28,082 nt of DNA from Desulfobacteraceae bacterium (GTDB lineage Bacteria; Desulfobacterota; Desulfobacteria; Desulfobacterales; SG8-13). Under the pieces are notes generated by a model that saw nothing but the letters and a program-made list of their open reading frames with translations, made no database searches and was not told where the DNA came from. The translations under genes and the position numbers were made by a program. Below, in pieces: positions 15,029 to 22,269 of the stretch (position 1 is its first letter; the number at the start of each line of letters is the position of its first letter). The stretch covers positions 1 to 28,082 of the forward strand of contig JARFQH010000052.1 in NCBI GenBank assembly GCA_029287875.1. Reading direction: 5' to 3'.

Positions 15029-16535
15029 GATGACGACCTTTTTCCGGTGATACCACCGGAAGTATGATGGTGAAGGTAGCCCCCCGGCCAACCTCGCTGT
15101 CAACCGTGATGTCTCCGCCGTGGTTTTTGATGATGCCGTAACTGACCGACAGGCCCAGGCCGGTGCCTTCACCGGTCGGCTTGGTGGTGAAGAACGGATC
15201 GAAGATGCGGCTCAGGTTCCGTTTTTCGATACCGTAACCGCTGTCGGCGATCTTGATGATGACCTGGCGGCCTTCGGGGTTGTATTCGGTGCAAAGCGAC
15301 AAGCGGCCTTCGTTGCCCATGGCGTGCCGGGCATTCAGGAGCAGGTTCATGAACACCTGTTTGATTTTCTTTTCATCCAGAAACATTTGGGGCACCTCAG
15401 GGTCATAATTCTTCACGACCTCGATCCGGTCATGATCGCCGTGCTGATGGATGAATTTCAGGACGTCATCAAGAGCCGTGTCGATCCGGATCAGGTTTTC
15501 ATCGGGGGATGAGGTGCGGGCGAAGTTCAACAGGTCTTCCACAATCGTCTTGCAGTTGCGCACGTGCTTCTCGATGGTCTTCAAGTCTTGATATTTTTCC
15601 GACTGCGGGTCCTCGTGCCGGATCAGCAGCTGGGTGAAGCCGAGGATGATGCCGAGGGGATTGTTGATTTCGTGGGCGATACCGGCCGACAGCTGACCGA
15701 TGGAGGCCAGTTTGTCGGCCTGGGCGATCTGTTCCTCGGCCAACCGGCGCTGCTCGATGTCTTTGATCAGGAAGTGGATGGTGTCTTCCTTGTCCGGAAA
15801 ACCCCGGTCCAGGCTGCCGCTCAGGAGTGTTCGGATGCGGCGGCCGTCGCTGCGCTTGAGGTCGATTTCGGCGTTGGCGACAAAGCCTTTCGATTCGATT
15901 GCGTCGGCAATTGACTGCCATTCAGATTGTTCCAGAAAAAAGCTCTGCAGGTACCGGCTTTGGACTTCAGTATCCTCGACCCGGAGCATTTCGCTGCCGG
16001 AGGGGTTGATGTCGACGATGCGGCCGTCTTTTCCGGCCACCAGGATCAAATCGCGTGAGACCTCAAATATGCGTCGGTACTTGTGCTCGGAGAGGGCCAA
16101 TTCGGCCGTGCGCTCGCTGACGAGGTTTTCGAGATTTTGATTCAAGTAGAGCAGTTTGTCCTTGGCGGTCTGCAGATCCTGTTTGTCATTGGTAATCTGC
16201 TGATAGATGTTCCAGGTGCGTTCGAAAAAAAGAGTGAAAGAAGCGACAACCACAAAGGTAAAGGTGTTTACGGCACCGCTGTATGGTCGAACCCGGTTCC
16301 AGGTGGCGGCGTCACCGGTAATGATCAGCAACTGTTTGAGGATGTGACCGGCCGAGCGGGATACGGCAAACACCGCGAGTGCCGTACAGACCCAGAACAA
16401 ATAAGTCCATACAATGTTATTACGGTCCCTGCGGCGTAGCAGGTTGGCCAGGCGCATGCACATGAACGCCAGAACGATCATGCAAATAGAACCGAGCACA
16501 TCCACGACCCAGATCGGCAAGGATGAGGCGATCAT
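15000..16535 (-). CDS. Membrane sensor histidine kinase with PAS domain
   Basis: A 511-residue kinase partner of the sigma54 activator. Three hydrophobic helices lie at about 7-30, 42-60 and 85-104 with almost no periplasmic loop. A coiled linker (about 113-148) leads to a PAS domain (about 150-262). The HisKA box is GIAHEINNPL with H288, followed by the N-box NLLLNARHA, G1 DSGYGI, F-box FDPFFTTKP and G2 GTGLGLS, so catalysis should be intact. The start overlaps the stop of the upstream membrane gene in ATGA. With no extracytoplasmic domain, sensing may be intramembrane, through the PAS, or through the upstream His-rich membrane protein. Confidence 0.93.
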   Translation of the reverse strand: MIASSLPIWVVDVLGSICMIVLAFMCMRLANLLRRRDRNNIVWTYLFWVCTALAVFAVSRSAGHILKQLLIITGDAATWNRVRPYSGAVNTFTFVVVASFTLFFERTWNIYQQITNDKQDLQTAKDKLLYLNQNLENLVSERTAELALSEHKYRRIFEVSRDLILVAGKDGRIVDINPSGSEMLRVEDTEVQSRYLQSFFLEQSEWQSIADAIESKGFVANAEIDLKRSDGRRIRTLLSGSLDRGFPDKEDTIHFLIKDIEQRRLAEEQIAQADKLASIGQLSAGIAHEINNPLGIILGFTQLLIRHEDPQSEKYQDLKTIEKHVRNCKTIVEDLLNFARTSSPDENLIRIDTALDDVLKFIHQHGDHDRIEVVKNYDPEVPQMFLDEKKIKQVFMNLLLNARHAMGNEGRLSLCTEYNPEGRQVIIKIADSGYGIEKRNLSRIFDPFFTTKPTGEGTGLGLSVSYGIIKNHGGDITVDSEVGRGATFTIILPVVSPEKGRHHAEKHTDRR

Positions 16536-17017
16536 GGGTGAACCTTCCCGGCTGCGGTGCTGTCTTCATGCAGGAGGCGTTTCAATCCCAGGTACATAAA
16601 GACCAGGGCCGGCACGCTTAAGAGGTGATCAAGCTTGGCCACATAATAGAGTCGGCTGAGCCATCCGAAACCTTCCGGCGCTCGAACTTCGAGCAACCAT
16701 GGCCCCTGGCGGGCAATCTTAAGCAGATCGAGCTGTTCCTCGATGTAATGAACCGTATAGGCATCCACATTCCATAAGATAAAAAACAGGCCCGAATACT
16801 GGATGAAACGCCAACCGGAGATGGCGACCAGTTTGCGGTCCCGCAGCCAGTAGATCAGGACACCCATGGAAATAATAAAAAACAGGTGGGCCATTTGGTG
16901 AGCATATACCCCTTCGATGCCCCCGTGACCCTGCGTGGCCAGCACTGGCAGCGGCATGGTAAACTGCAAAAAAAAGATGGCACCAACAGGCGGCATGCGG
17001 CCGATAACGTATTTCAT
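16532..17017 (-). CDS. His-rich membrane protein upstream of sensor kinase
   Basis: A 161-residue protein with an N-terminal signal-like helix (about 1-27, cleavage possible after LATQG), then about three membrane helices (43-59, 70-86, 130-146). Histidines cluster near the membrane faces: H31, H40 and H44 in HGGIEGVYAHQMAH, H90 in YTVHYIEE, and H131 in KLDHLL. This could be a metal, heme or quinone site, but I recognise no named family. The ATG at 17017 has AGGAAG upstream; it is the first gene of the five-gene run and overlaps the kinase by 4 bp. That tight coupling suggests it is an accessory sensor. A sigma70-type promoter candidate lies about 73 bp upstream. Confidence 0.75.
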   Translation of the reverse strand: MKYVIGRMPPVGAIFFLQFTMPLPVLATQGHGGIEGVYAHQMAHLFFIISMGVLIYWLRDRKLVAISGWRFIQYSGLFFILWNVDAYTVHYIEEQLDLLKIARQGPWLLEVRAPEGFGWLSRLYYVAKLDHLLSVPALVFMYLGLKRLLHEDSTAAGKVHP

Positions 17018-17089
17018 CAATACACTTCCTTTATGGGGATTGTCCCTCCCTTGAAAATATCGTCGAGGCGCCTCTGAGCGGTTGCGAAA

Positions 17090-17117
17090 TTTATAATGAG
17101 CCCCAATTCAGGGGCAA
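17090..17117 (-). promoter_or_regulatory. Candidate sigma70 promoter for the regulator operon
   Basis: Read on the minus strand, TTGCCC (17112-17117) is followed after 16 nt by TATAAA (17090-17095). It would start a message with a leader of about 65 nt before the membrane protein ATG at 17017. A GCCCC/GGGGC dyad lies in the spacer. The match is moderate. The rest of 17018-17432 holds the second MITE copy and nothing else I can support. Confidence 0.35.
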
Positions 17118-17254
17118 TTGTCCGCTCATACGCTCTACATGTATGCTGCTGATATTCAGGAATAATTAAAAACTGTCAAGTCTAAACCTGTAAGCCTGTA
17201 AGGAAGAGAGAGGCAAGCGAATTATTGGAGAGAAGCACTAAGTAAGCCCGGTGG

Positions 17255-17417
17255 TAAGGGTCCCGGCAAAAAATAATTCCACCTCTTGCTTGACTTATGG
17301 CCCGTCTACTGCGTTACATCCACCAACACGTATCTCGATATGCGCTGGTGGATGTGCCTTGTAGACAAACCATAATCCGGCGCAATCGTGTGGAATTATT
17401 TCTTACCGTGACCCTAA
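17255..17417. mobile_element. MITE-like element, copy 2
   Basis: This copy has the same 163-bp length as copy 1 at 7787-7949, with TAAGGG/CCCTAA ends and AAATAATTCCAC inverted cores. Its internal stem, ACATCCACCA (17315-17324) with TGGTGGATGT (17345-17354), is perfect. Where copy 1 has a G-C closing pair, this copy has A-T, a compensatory change. It ends 16 bp from the stop codon of the membrane gene at 17433, between it and the regulator operon promoter. It could therefore contribute RNA structure to that 3' end. Confidence 0.75.
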
Positions 17418-17432
17418 AGGGAGGGATTTGAT

Positions 17433-17996
17433 TTATGGATGGGGCCCGACTGGAGCCTGGGGGTTTAGAAAGGGAATGAAGCGTTTGATCTTGGAAAAAA
17501 CCACCCGGACGAGGATATAAAGAATGATAAAGGGTGCGATAAAATTCAATTCAAAAGCACCGGCCCATTTCGGCAAAAGGAAAACAATGTCGCCAAAACG
17601 CATGTTGAGCCAAGCGGCGGCGAAAAAAGCCGGCCAAAGCGAGGCCATGCCCATGGCGATGAAGAGGAAAAAGGACTTGCCGTAGGCCTCGTTGGCCAAT
17701 TTGTTGATGCCTTTGTAGGCCTCTTCGTCCCCGGCCTGTTTGGCCTTGAGAGATTGTTCGTGGTAATAGAGCGTCTGGTTGGAGTATTCGACCACCGGTG
17801 CCCGATTGATGCGATATACCACCGCTAATGTCAACTCACCCACAAGAACCGACCAGAACGCCAAGGTGAGAGTTCCCAACCACCATCCGAGCATAGGGTC
17901 TTCGAAGAGCCGATACGGCGCAATCAGAACCGGATCGATCGTTTTCAAAAACGGCGTAATTGGATCCATGACAGAGGTCTGAAAGCAATGGGCCAT
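17433..17996 (-). CDS. Small membrane protein resembling the TMCO1/EMC3 (DUF106) fold
   Basis: A 187-residue membrane protein: helix 1 at about 36-60, a charged hairpin (YHEQSLKAKQAGDEEAYKGINKLANEAYGKS, about 78-108, in two blocks), then helices at about 109-128 and 147-165 and a basic tail. One helix, a Lys/Glu-rich cytosolic hairpin, then two helices is the layout of DUF106/TMCO1 relatives of YidC; similarity is by pattern only. The start is uncertain: ATG at 17996 or at 17969 (MDPITPF), neither with a good ribosome site. It follows the TauE/SafE gene by about 190 bp in the same direction, so it probably serves that permease. Confidence 0.65.
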   Translation of the reverse strand: MAHCFQTSVMDPITPFLKTIDPVLIAPYRLFEDPMLGWWLGTLTLAFWSVLVGELTLAVVYRINRAPVVEYSNQTLYYHEQSLKAKQAGDEEAYKGINKLANEAYGKSFFLFIAMGMASLWPAFFAAAWLNMRFGDIVFLLPKWAGAFELNFIAPFIILYILVRVVFSKIKRFIPFLNPQAPVGPHP

Positions 17997-18129
17997 TTAA
18001 TCGCGTGATACCGTAGATCGGTTCGAAAACGGCGCATGACAAACCGTTTTGCCGACTTGCCCAAACGTCGTGACGATTCCGATTCGTCAAATCGAGCGGC
18101 ATCACTGTTTGATTATTGTGCGAATTGAG

Positions 18130-18159
18130 CCCGCGGTCCCGGCGCAGCAGGACCGCGGG
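18130..18159. terminator. Strong GC hairpin after the TauE/SafE gene
   Basis: CCCGCGGTCC (18130-18139) and GGACCGCGGG (18150-18159) form a perfect 10-bp stem with a 10-nt loop, 25 bp beyond the permease stop codon. No U-tract follows on the minus strand. It may be a processing or stability element, or a partial terminator lowering expression of the next gene. Confidence 0.5.
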
Positions 18160-18184
18160 TGATAAAATCGCACGGCGGTTTTAT

Positions 18185-19492
18185 TTAAAACGGTGGAACA
18201 ATGCTCTGACCTAAGAAGCCCTTGGTAGTGTAGCGCAGACCCACATAGAAGGCCAGAATAATAAAAATGATCTTGAGAACTTTGTCGGGGATATATTTCG
18301 AGGTCCGCGGGCCGATCATGGAACCGATGAAAATACCGACCAGTTCGGCACCGATGAGGCCCCAGGCAATCACGACGCCCTTGCCAACCATATAAGAAAA
18401 AATTGACACGACCATGCCCACCAACACGCAAAGGGCTGAGGTACCGGCTACCAGAAACATGGGCAGACCGGCAACCGATGTCAAGAACGGTACATATAGA
18501 AAACCGCCGCCGACACCCAGAAAGGAGGCAATCGCTGCGATAAAGATACCGCCCACCATCGGAATCCAGGCCTTGAATTGAAATTCCTGGCCGTAGAACG
18601 TGAAACGGATGTTGCCGATAAAAAAGGTTAGAATCCAACCGATAATGACCAAAATATACGCCACCCATCTGGCGCTGTCCATAAGATTGATCCACAGGGC
18701 CGAGGCTACCACCATGGCAACCGCAACCCACATAAAGGTGTAGGAACCCTCGATGATCTTGACACCCTGGTCGACCGTGTCGGCTTTTTCGCGAACAGCC
18801 TTTTCAAAGGCCTTGGCGGCTGCCTTGGCTTCCTTTTTGCGGGCTGCGCCTTTGGGGGTAACTTCGTAAATAAGGAACAGACCGAGGATGAAGACGATGA
18901 GACCAAAGTATCCGATGTAGGCACGGAGAGAAATTTTGCCGGCGGTTAACGTAGGCACCAGCCAGGAGCCACCGACGCCGCCGATGGCGAGGCAAATGCC
19001 CAGCGGCGCCACCAGACGTCCCATGCGGTAGTAATTGAAGGAGGAGATGACACCGCTCAACCCGACGAGCCACTGGTTGGAGACTCGGATGGAATCGGTG
19101 AGCAAGTTGTTGACCGGATTTCCCTTGCCGAATGCCTTGGCATAGTCGGCCAATCCGAAGATGGTAATATGTCCCACCCCGGCCATGATGCCGCCGAAGG
19201 CACCAACGGTGGAGAAAATCCAACCGACCCATACGGCCCAAAGCAGGCCCAGGATGAAATTTGGAGCAGGCGCACCGGGGATTCCCAGGAAGCCGGGCGG
19301 GTCACCGGGTTTGATAACCTCTTTGGTCTTGGCAGCAAATTCTTCGTTCTGGAGACTCTTTTCGATGGCCTGCTTCATTTTGCCCGACATGCCCGGCGTC
19401 GTCAGATCAGCGCCTGTCTGAGCCAACGCCACCGTAATAAACGATAAGATGATCAGGAGGCCTGTCGCAAAAAAGAACTTCTTTTTGTTCAC
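18185..19492 (-). CDS. TauE/SafE-family (DUF81) sulfur-anion permease
   Basis: A 435-residue inner-membrane transporter. A cleavable-looking signal (about 1-24, ending VALA) and a short periplasmic segment precede the core. The two TauE half-repeats are seen at about 82-115 (WVGWIFSTVGAFGGIMAGVG) and about 310-345 (GGIFIAAIASFLGVGGGFLY). A Lys/Ala/Glu-rich cytosolic insert (about 212-247) joins them. The C-terminus has SALCVLVGMVVSIFSYM and GSMIGPRTSKYIPDKVLK. Family members move sulfite, sulfoacetate, sulfonates or related anions; direction and substrate are not visible. The GTG start at 19492 has AAAGGAG 7 nt or so upstream. A consensus sigma54 promoter lies about 120 bp upstream. It is divergent from the Mo oxidoreductase operon. 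Confidence 0.9.
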   Translation of the reverse strand: MNKKKFFFATGLLIILSFITVALAQTGADLTTPGMSGKMKQAIEKSLQNEEFAAKTKEVIKPGDPPGFLGIPGAPAPNFILGLLWAVWVGWIFSTVGAFGGIMAGVGHITIFGLADYAKAFGKGNPVNNLLTDSIRVSNQWLVGLSGVISSFNYYRMGRLVAPLGICLAIGGVGGSWLVPTLTAGKISLRAYIGYFGLIVFILGLFLIYEVTPKGAARKKEAKAAAKAFEKAVREKADTVDQGVKIIEGSYTFMWVAVAMVVASALWINLMDSARWVAYILVIIGWILTFFIGNIRFTFYGQEFQFKAWIPMVGGIFIAAIASFLGVGGGFLYVPFLTSVAGLPMFLVAGTSALCVLVGMVVSIFSYMVGKGVVIAWGLIGAELVGIFIGSMIGPRTSKYIPDKVLKIIFIILAFYVGLRYTTKGFLGQSIVPPF

Positions 19493-19587
19493 CGCTCTAT
19501 CTCCTTTCGCTGATTGTTTTCGAAGCCGCTGTGCGGATTCGCTATCGGGTTGAAAATTATGATGTTGGAACAGCTTGCCTTTTCTTT

Positions 19588-19626
19588 TGGCATACCTCTG
19601 TAAAAGTACAAGCAAGCGGTATGCCA
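19588..19626. repeat. 9-bp inverted repeat overlapping the TauE promoter
   Basis: TGGCATACC at 19588-19596 is repeated inverted as GGTATGCCA at 19618-19626, with 21 nt between. The right arm is the -24 element of the TauE sigma54 promoter. The left arm lies just downstream of the predicted transcription start. It may be a second polymerase-like contact or an operator. Confidence 0.4.
19611..19626 (-). promoter_or_regulatory. Sigma54 (-24/-12) promoter for the TauE/SafE gene
   Basis: On the minus strand the sequence reads TGGCATACCGCTTGCT. It fits TGGCAYRNNNNTTGCW at every fixed position, with GG and GC exactly 10 nt apart. Transcription should begin near 19600, giving a leader of about 108 nt. 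It requires an enhancer-binding activator, one of which is encoded at 13637-15028. Confidence 0.8.
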
Positions 19627-19733
19627 CCTAACACGAAGGCAGTAAGGCCGGCGTCAAATCCGATGGAGATAGTTTAGATATAAAAACATATTAAATGGTT
19701 ATGAGAAATATAGGATTTATTACACTTGTAAAT

Positions 19734-19867
19734 TGCAACGAAAATTCTGTAACCACGTGCGAGATGGGTTGCTTTAAAATGGATGGAAGCAAAGCCGTAT
19801 GAAAAAAATAATAACAATTTTAGTACGATATGTAAGTGCAATAAAAATATTTCAATGCAATAAAAAT
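19734..19867. promoter_or_regulatory. AT-rich region with three TGCAA-AAAAT repeats
   Basis: TGCAATAAAAAT occurs at 19837-19848 and 19856-19867, and a variant TGCAACGAAAAT at 19734-19745, all in the same orientation. They lie between the two divergent sigma54 promoters, about 140-270 bp upstream of the Mo operon promoter and 110-255 bp upstream of the TauE promoter. That is a normal distance for activator or IHF sites. No gene is visible anywhere in 19493-20148. Confidence 0.35.
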
Positions 19868-20002
19868 CTTGCATGCCATATATGGTGATTGTTCACCTCA
19901 GGGAAATACCGCTCAGCCGAGTTCGAATCTATATAATTGTAATTATTTTTAAAATTATAAATTCTCTTTCAGAGGGCACGGGTTGTCATGACGTGATTTG
20001 GG

Positions 20003-20018
20003 TGGTATGGATATTGCT
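20003..20018 (+). promoter_or_regulatory. Sigma54 (-24/-12) promoter for the Mo oxidoreductase operon
   Basis: TGGTATGGATATTGCT keeps the invariant GG (20004-20005) and GC (20016-20017) with 10 nt between and a perfect TTGCT -12 element. The only departure from TGGCAYR is T for C at the fourth base. The predicted start of transcription is near 20029, with a leader of about 120 nt containing the palindrome at 20092. Confidence 0.65.
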
Positions 20019-20091
20019 CCCTGTTGTGGGTGTTTCCGTTCGTCTTCGATCGGACATTGCTTGAAAACATTATTGACTGCAAACATGGCGT

Positions 20092-20109
20092 CATCCGTTC
20101 GAACGGATG
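20092..20109. promoter_or_regulatory. Perfect 18-bp palindrome in the Mo operon leader
   Basis: CATCCGTTCGAACGGATG is completely self-complementary and lies 40 bp before the first ATG of the operon, downstream of the predicted sigma54 start. An operator for a dimeric repressor, or a leader hairpin, would explain it. Nothing in the coding plan requires it. Confidence 0.5.
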
Positions 20110-20148
20110 AAAAGTAACGGATTTATATATCAATTTTGGAGGATTGTC

Positions 20149-22233
20149 ATGGAAAATGAAATCTACAGTTTGTGTTTCATGTGCTCGGTCCGCTGCCCGA
20201 TCAAGGTGCAGGTCAAGGACGGACAGGTTCGGTGGATCGAGGGCAATCCGCTTGTACCCGGGATGGAAGGCAGCCTCTGCCCCCGCGGGGCGGCCGGCAT
20301 CAACATGCTCTACGACAATGAACGCCTTCAGTCACCGATAATCCGGGACGGCGAACGCGGCGCCGGCAAGTGGCGCAAAGTCGGCTGGGACGAAGCCCTC
20401 GATTATATCGCCGAAAAACTTAAAAACATAATCGACAAAAACGGTGGACAGAGCGTCGTCCTCGGGGAACGGACTCAGCTCGCCACCCACGTGAGCAAAT
20501 CCTTTTTAAAAGCGATTGGCTCGCCCAACCACTTCACGCATGACGCCCTTTGCAAGGGTTCGGTCAACACCGCCTGCCGCTCGCTTTTCGGTTACACCGA
20601 TGCGCAGCTGGGTATCGATTACAAGAACACCAAGCATATCGTTCTTTACGGCCGCAATATTTTCGAAGCCATTTCGGTCAAGGAGGTCAACAACCTCACC
20701 CAGGCGCTCGAAAACGGGGCCAAGTTGACCTACATCGACCCGCGCGTGACGGTGACAGCCACCAAGGCACACCGGTACTGGATGATACGTCCGGGCACGG
20801 ACCTGGCCCTCAATTACGCCCTGATCAACGTCATTCTCAAGGAACGCCTCTACGACAGCCAATACGTGGACCGCTGGGTGCAGGGTTTGGCGGAACTGCA
20901 GGATTTCGTCCAGCCCTATACGCCGCAGTGGGCCGAGGAAGAAACCGGCATACCGGCCGATGAGATCGTAACGTTTGCCAGGGAGATCAGCCGGGATAAA
21001 CCGGCCGTGATCTTTCATTTCGGCTACCGCGGGGCGAGTTACACCAACGAAATTTACCAGCGGCGCGCGATAATGATCTTGAATTCGTTGATGGGCAGTG
21101 TCGAGGCCAAAGGCGGTTTCTTCATCAAGAAGGGTCCGGGCGAGGTGGGCGGTAAACCGGCCCGCAAGCTCACGGAGCAGGAATTCCCGAAGCTCGATCT
21201 TACGCGATTCGACAAGGTCGGCACGCCGGAATTCCCGCTACCGGACCCGAACCATGGCGTGGCCCAGATTCTGCCGCACGCGATCCTGAAGGAAGATCCT
21301 TATCCGATCAAGGCCTTGATTGCCTACCGTCTCGATCCCCTGGGATCGATTCCGGACACCGCATTGACAAAGAAGGCCCTCGACAAGCTCGATCTGCTCG
21401 TCACCATCGACATCAATTACAGCGACATCGCCTGGTACTCCGACGTGGTACTGCCCGAGTCGTCCTATCTCGAACGCACCGACTGCATCCAGCAGGCCAA
21501 CGGTCTCAAACCACAGATGTTCCTGCGACGCCAGGCCGTCGCACCGCGCTACGACACCCGTGAAGGGGCCATGATTTTGAAACAGATTGCCGAACGGATC
21601 GGTGTCGGGCGTTATTTTCCGTACGAAAACATGGAAGAATTGCTGCGCTGGCAGCTGGACGGCACCGGATTTTCTCTGGACGATTTCAATGCCAAAGGCT
21701 TTGTCGCTTACGGCAAAGACCAGATCTTCTGGGATCGCAAGGACGGACTCAAGTTTAAAACCCCATCGAAGAAGATAGAGTTCACATCCGCCCTGCTGGA
21801 AAACGCCGGGTTTAAATCTTTTCCGGTCTATGAACCGGTTGTGCGGCCGAACGGCGGCAACTTCCGCCTGGTGACCGGTCGGATCGCCCTGCACACGCAC
21901 GTGTCGACCCAGAACAATCCCTACCTGCACGAGATCACACCGGAGAACGTTTTGTGGATCAACACTCGCAAGGCGGCCGAACGGGGTATCAAAAACAACG
22001 ACGTCGTCGAGGTGACGTCCGAAAAGGGTGCCGGCAAGATCAAGGCCTTCGTCACCGATATGATTCATCCGGAGACGGTCTTCATGCTGCACGGCTTTGG
22101 GCATGAAGCCAAGCTGGCTTCCCGGAGTTACAACAAGGGGGTGTCCGACAGCATGCTGCAGAAAAATGTCTCGGATATCATCGGCGGCAGTCCGGCCCTG
22201 CACGAAACCTTCGTAACCGTCAACCCGGCCTAA
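20149..22233 (+). CDS. Molybdopterin oxidoreductase (DMSO reductase family), catalytic subunit
   Basis: A 694-residue bis-MGD enzyme. The N-terminal [4Fe-4S] motif is CFMCSVRC (C9, C12, C16) with the fourth Cys at 44 (GSLCPRG). C135 in HDALCKGSVNTAC is the probable Mo ligand, as in the polysulfide/thiosulfate reductase branch; the FDH-type Cys/Sec-His pattern is absent. YIDPRVTVTATKAHRYWMIRPGTDLAL, ESSYLERTDC and the C-terminal MoCo-binding block LVTGRIALHTH complete the fold. There is no twin-arginine signal, so it is cytoplasmic, unlike PsrA or PhsA. The ATG at 20149 has GGAGG 6 nt upstream. First gene of a seven-gene operon with ferredoxin and NAD(P)H-flavoprotein partners. The substrate is not determinable; a sulfur oxyanion is the favoured guess. 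Confidence 0.9.
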   Translation: MENEIYSLCFMCSVRCPIKVQVKDGQVRWIEGNPLVPGMEGSLCPRGAAGINMLYDNERLQSPIIRDGERGAGKWRKVGWDEALDYIAEKLKNIIDKNGGQSVVLGERTQLATHVSKSFLKAIGSPNHFTHDALCKGSVNTACRSLFGYTDAQLGIDYKNTKHIVLYGRNIFEAISVKEVNNLTQALENGAKLTYIDPRVTVTATKAHRYWMIRPGTDLALNYALINVILKERLYDSQYVDRWVQGLAELQDFVQPYTPQWAEEETGIPADEIVTFAREISRDKPAVIFHFGYRGASYTNEIYQRRAIMILNSLMGSVEAKGGFFIKKGPGEVGGKPARKLTEQEFPKLDLTRFDKVGTPEFPLPDPNHGVAQILPHAILKEDPYPIKALIAYRLDPLGSIPDTALTKKALDKLDLLVTIDINYSDIAWYSDVVLPESSYLERTDCIQQANGLKPQMFLRRQAVAPRYDTREGAMILKQIAERIGVGRYFPYENMEELLRWQLDGTGFSLDDFNAKGFVAYGKDQIFWDRKDGLKFKTPSKKIEFTSALLENAGFKSFPVYEPVVRPNGGNFRLVTGRIALHTHVSTQNNPYLHEITPENVLWINTRKAAERGIKNNDVVEVTSEKGAGKIKAFVTDMIHPETVFMLHGFGHEAKLASRSYNKGVSDSMLQKNVSDIIGGSPALHETFVTVNPA

Positions 22234-22269
22234 AACCTGTTTACGATTGCCGTCAGCTGGAGGAATTCA

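Noticed and set aside
19674..19874. 66-residue minus-strand open frame in the divergent control region
   Set aside because: Very AT-rich, Phe/Leu/Ile-heavy, no ribosome site, and it lies between two sigma54 promoters. It is best read as non-coding.
20149..22233. Formate dehydrogenase assignment for the Mo subunit, because of its diaphorase-like partners
   Set aside because: The residues around the probable Mo ligand (HDALCKGS) do not show the Cys/Sec-His pattern of formate dehydrogenases. The polysulfide/thiosulfate reductase branch fits better.
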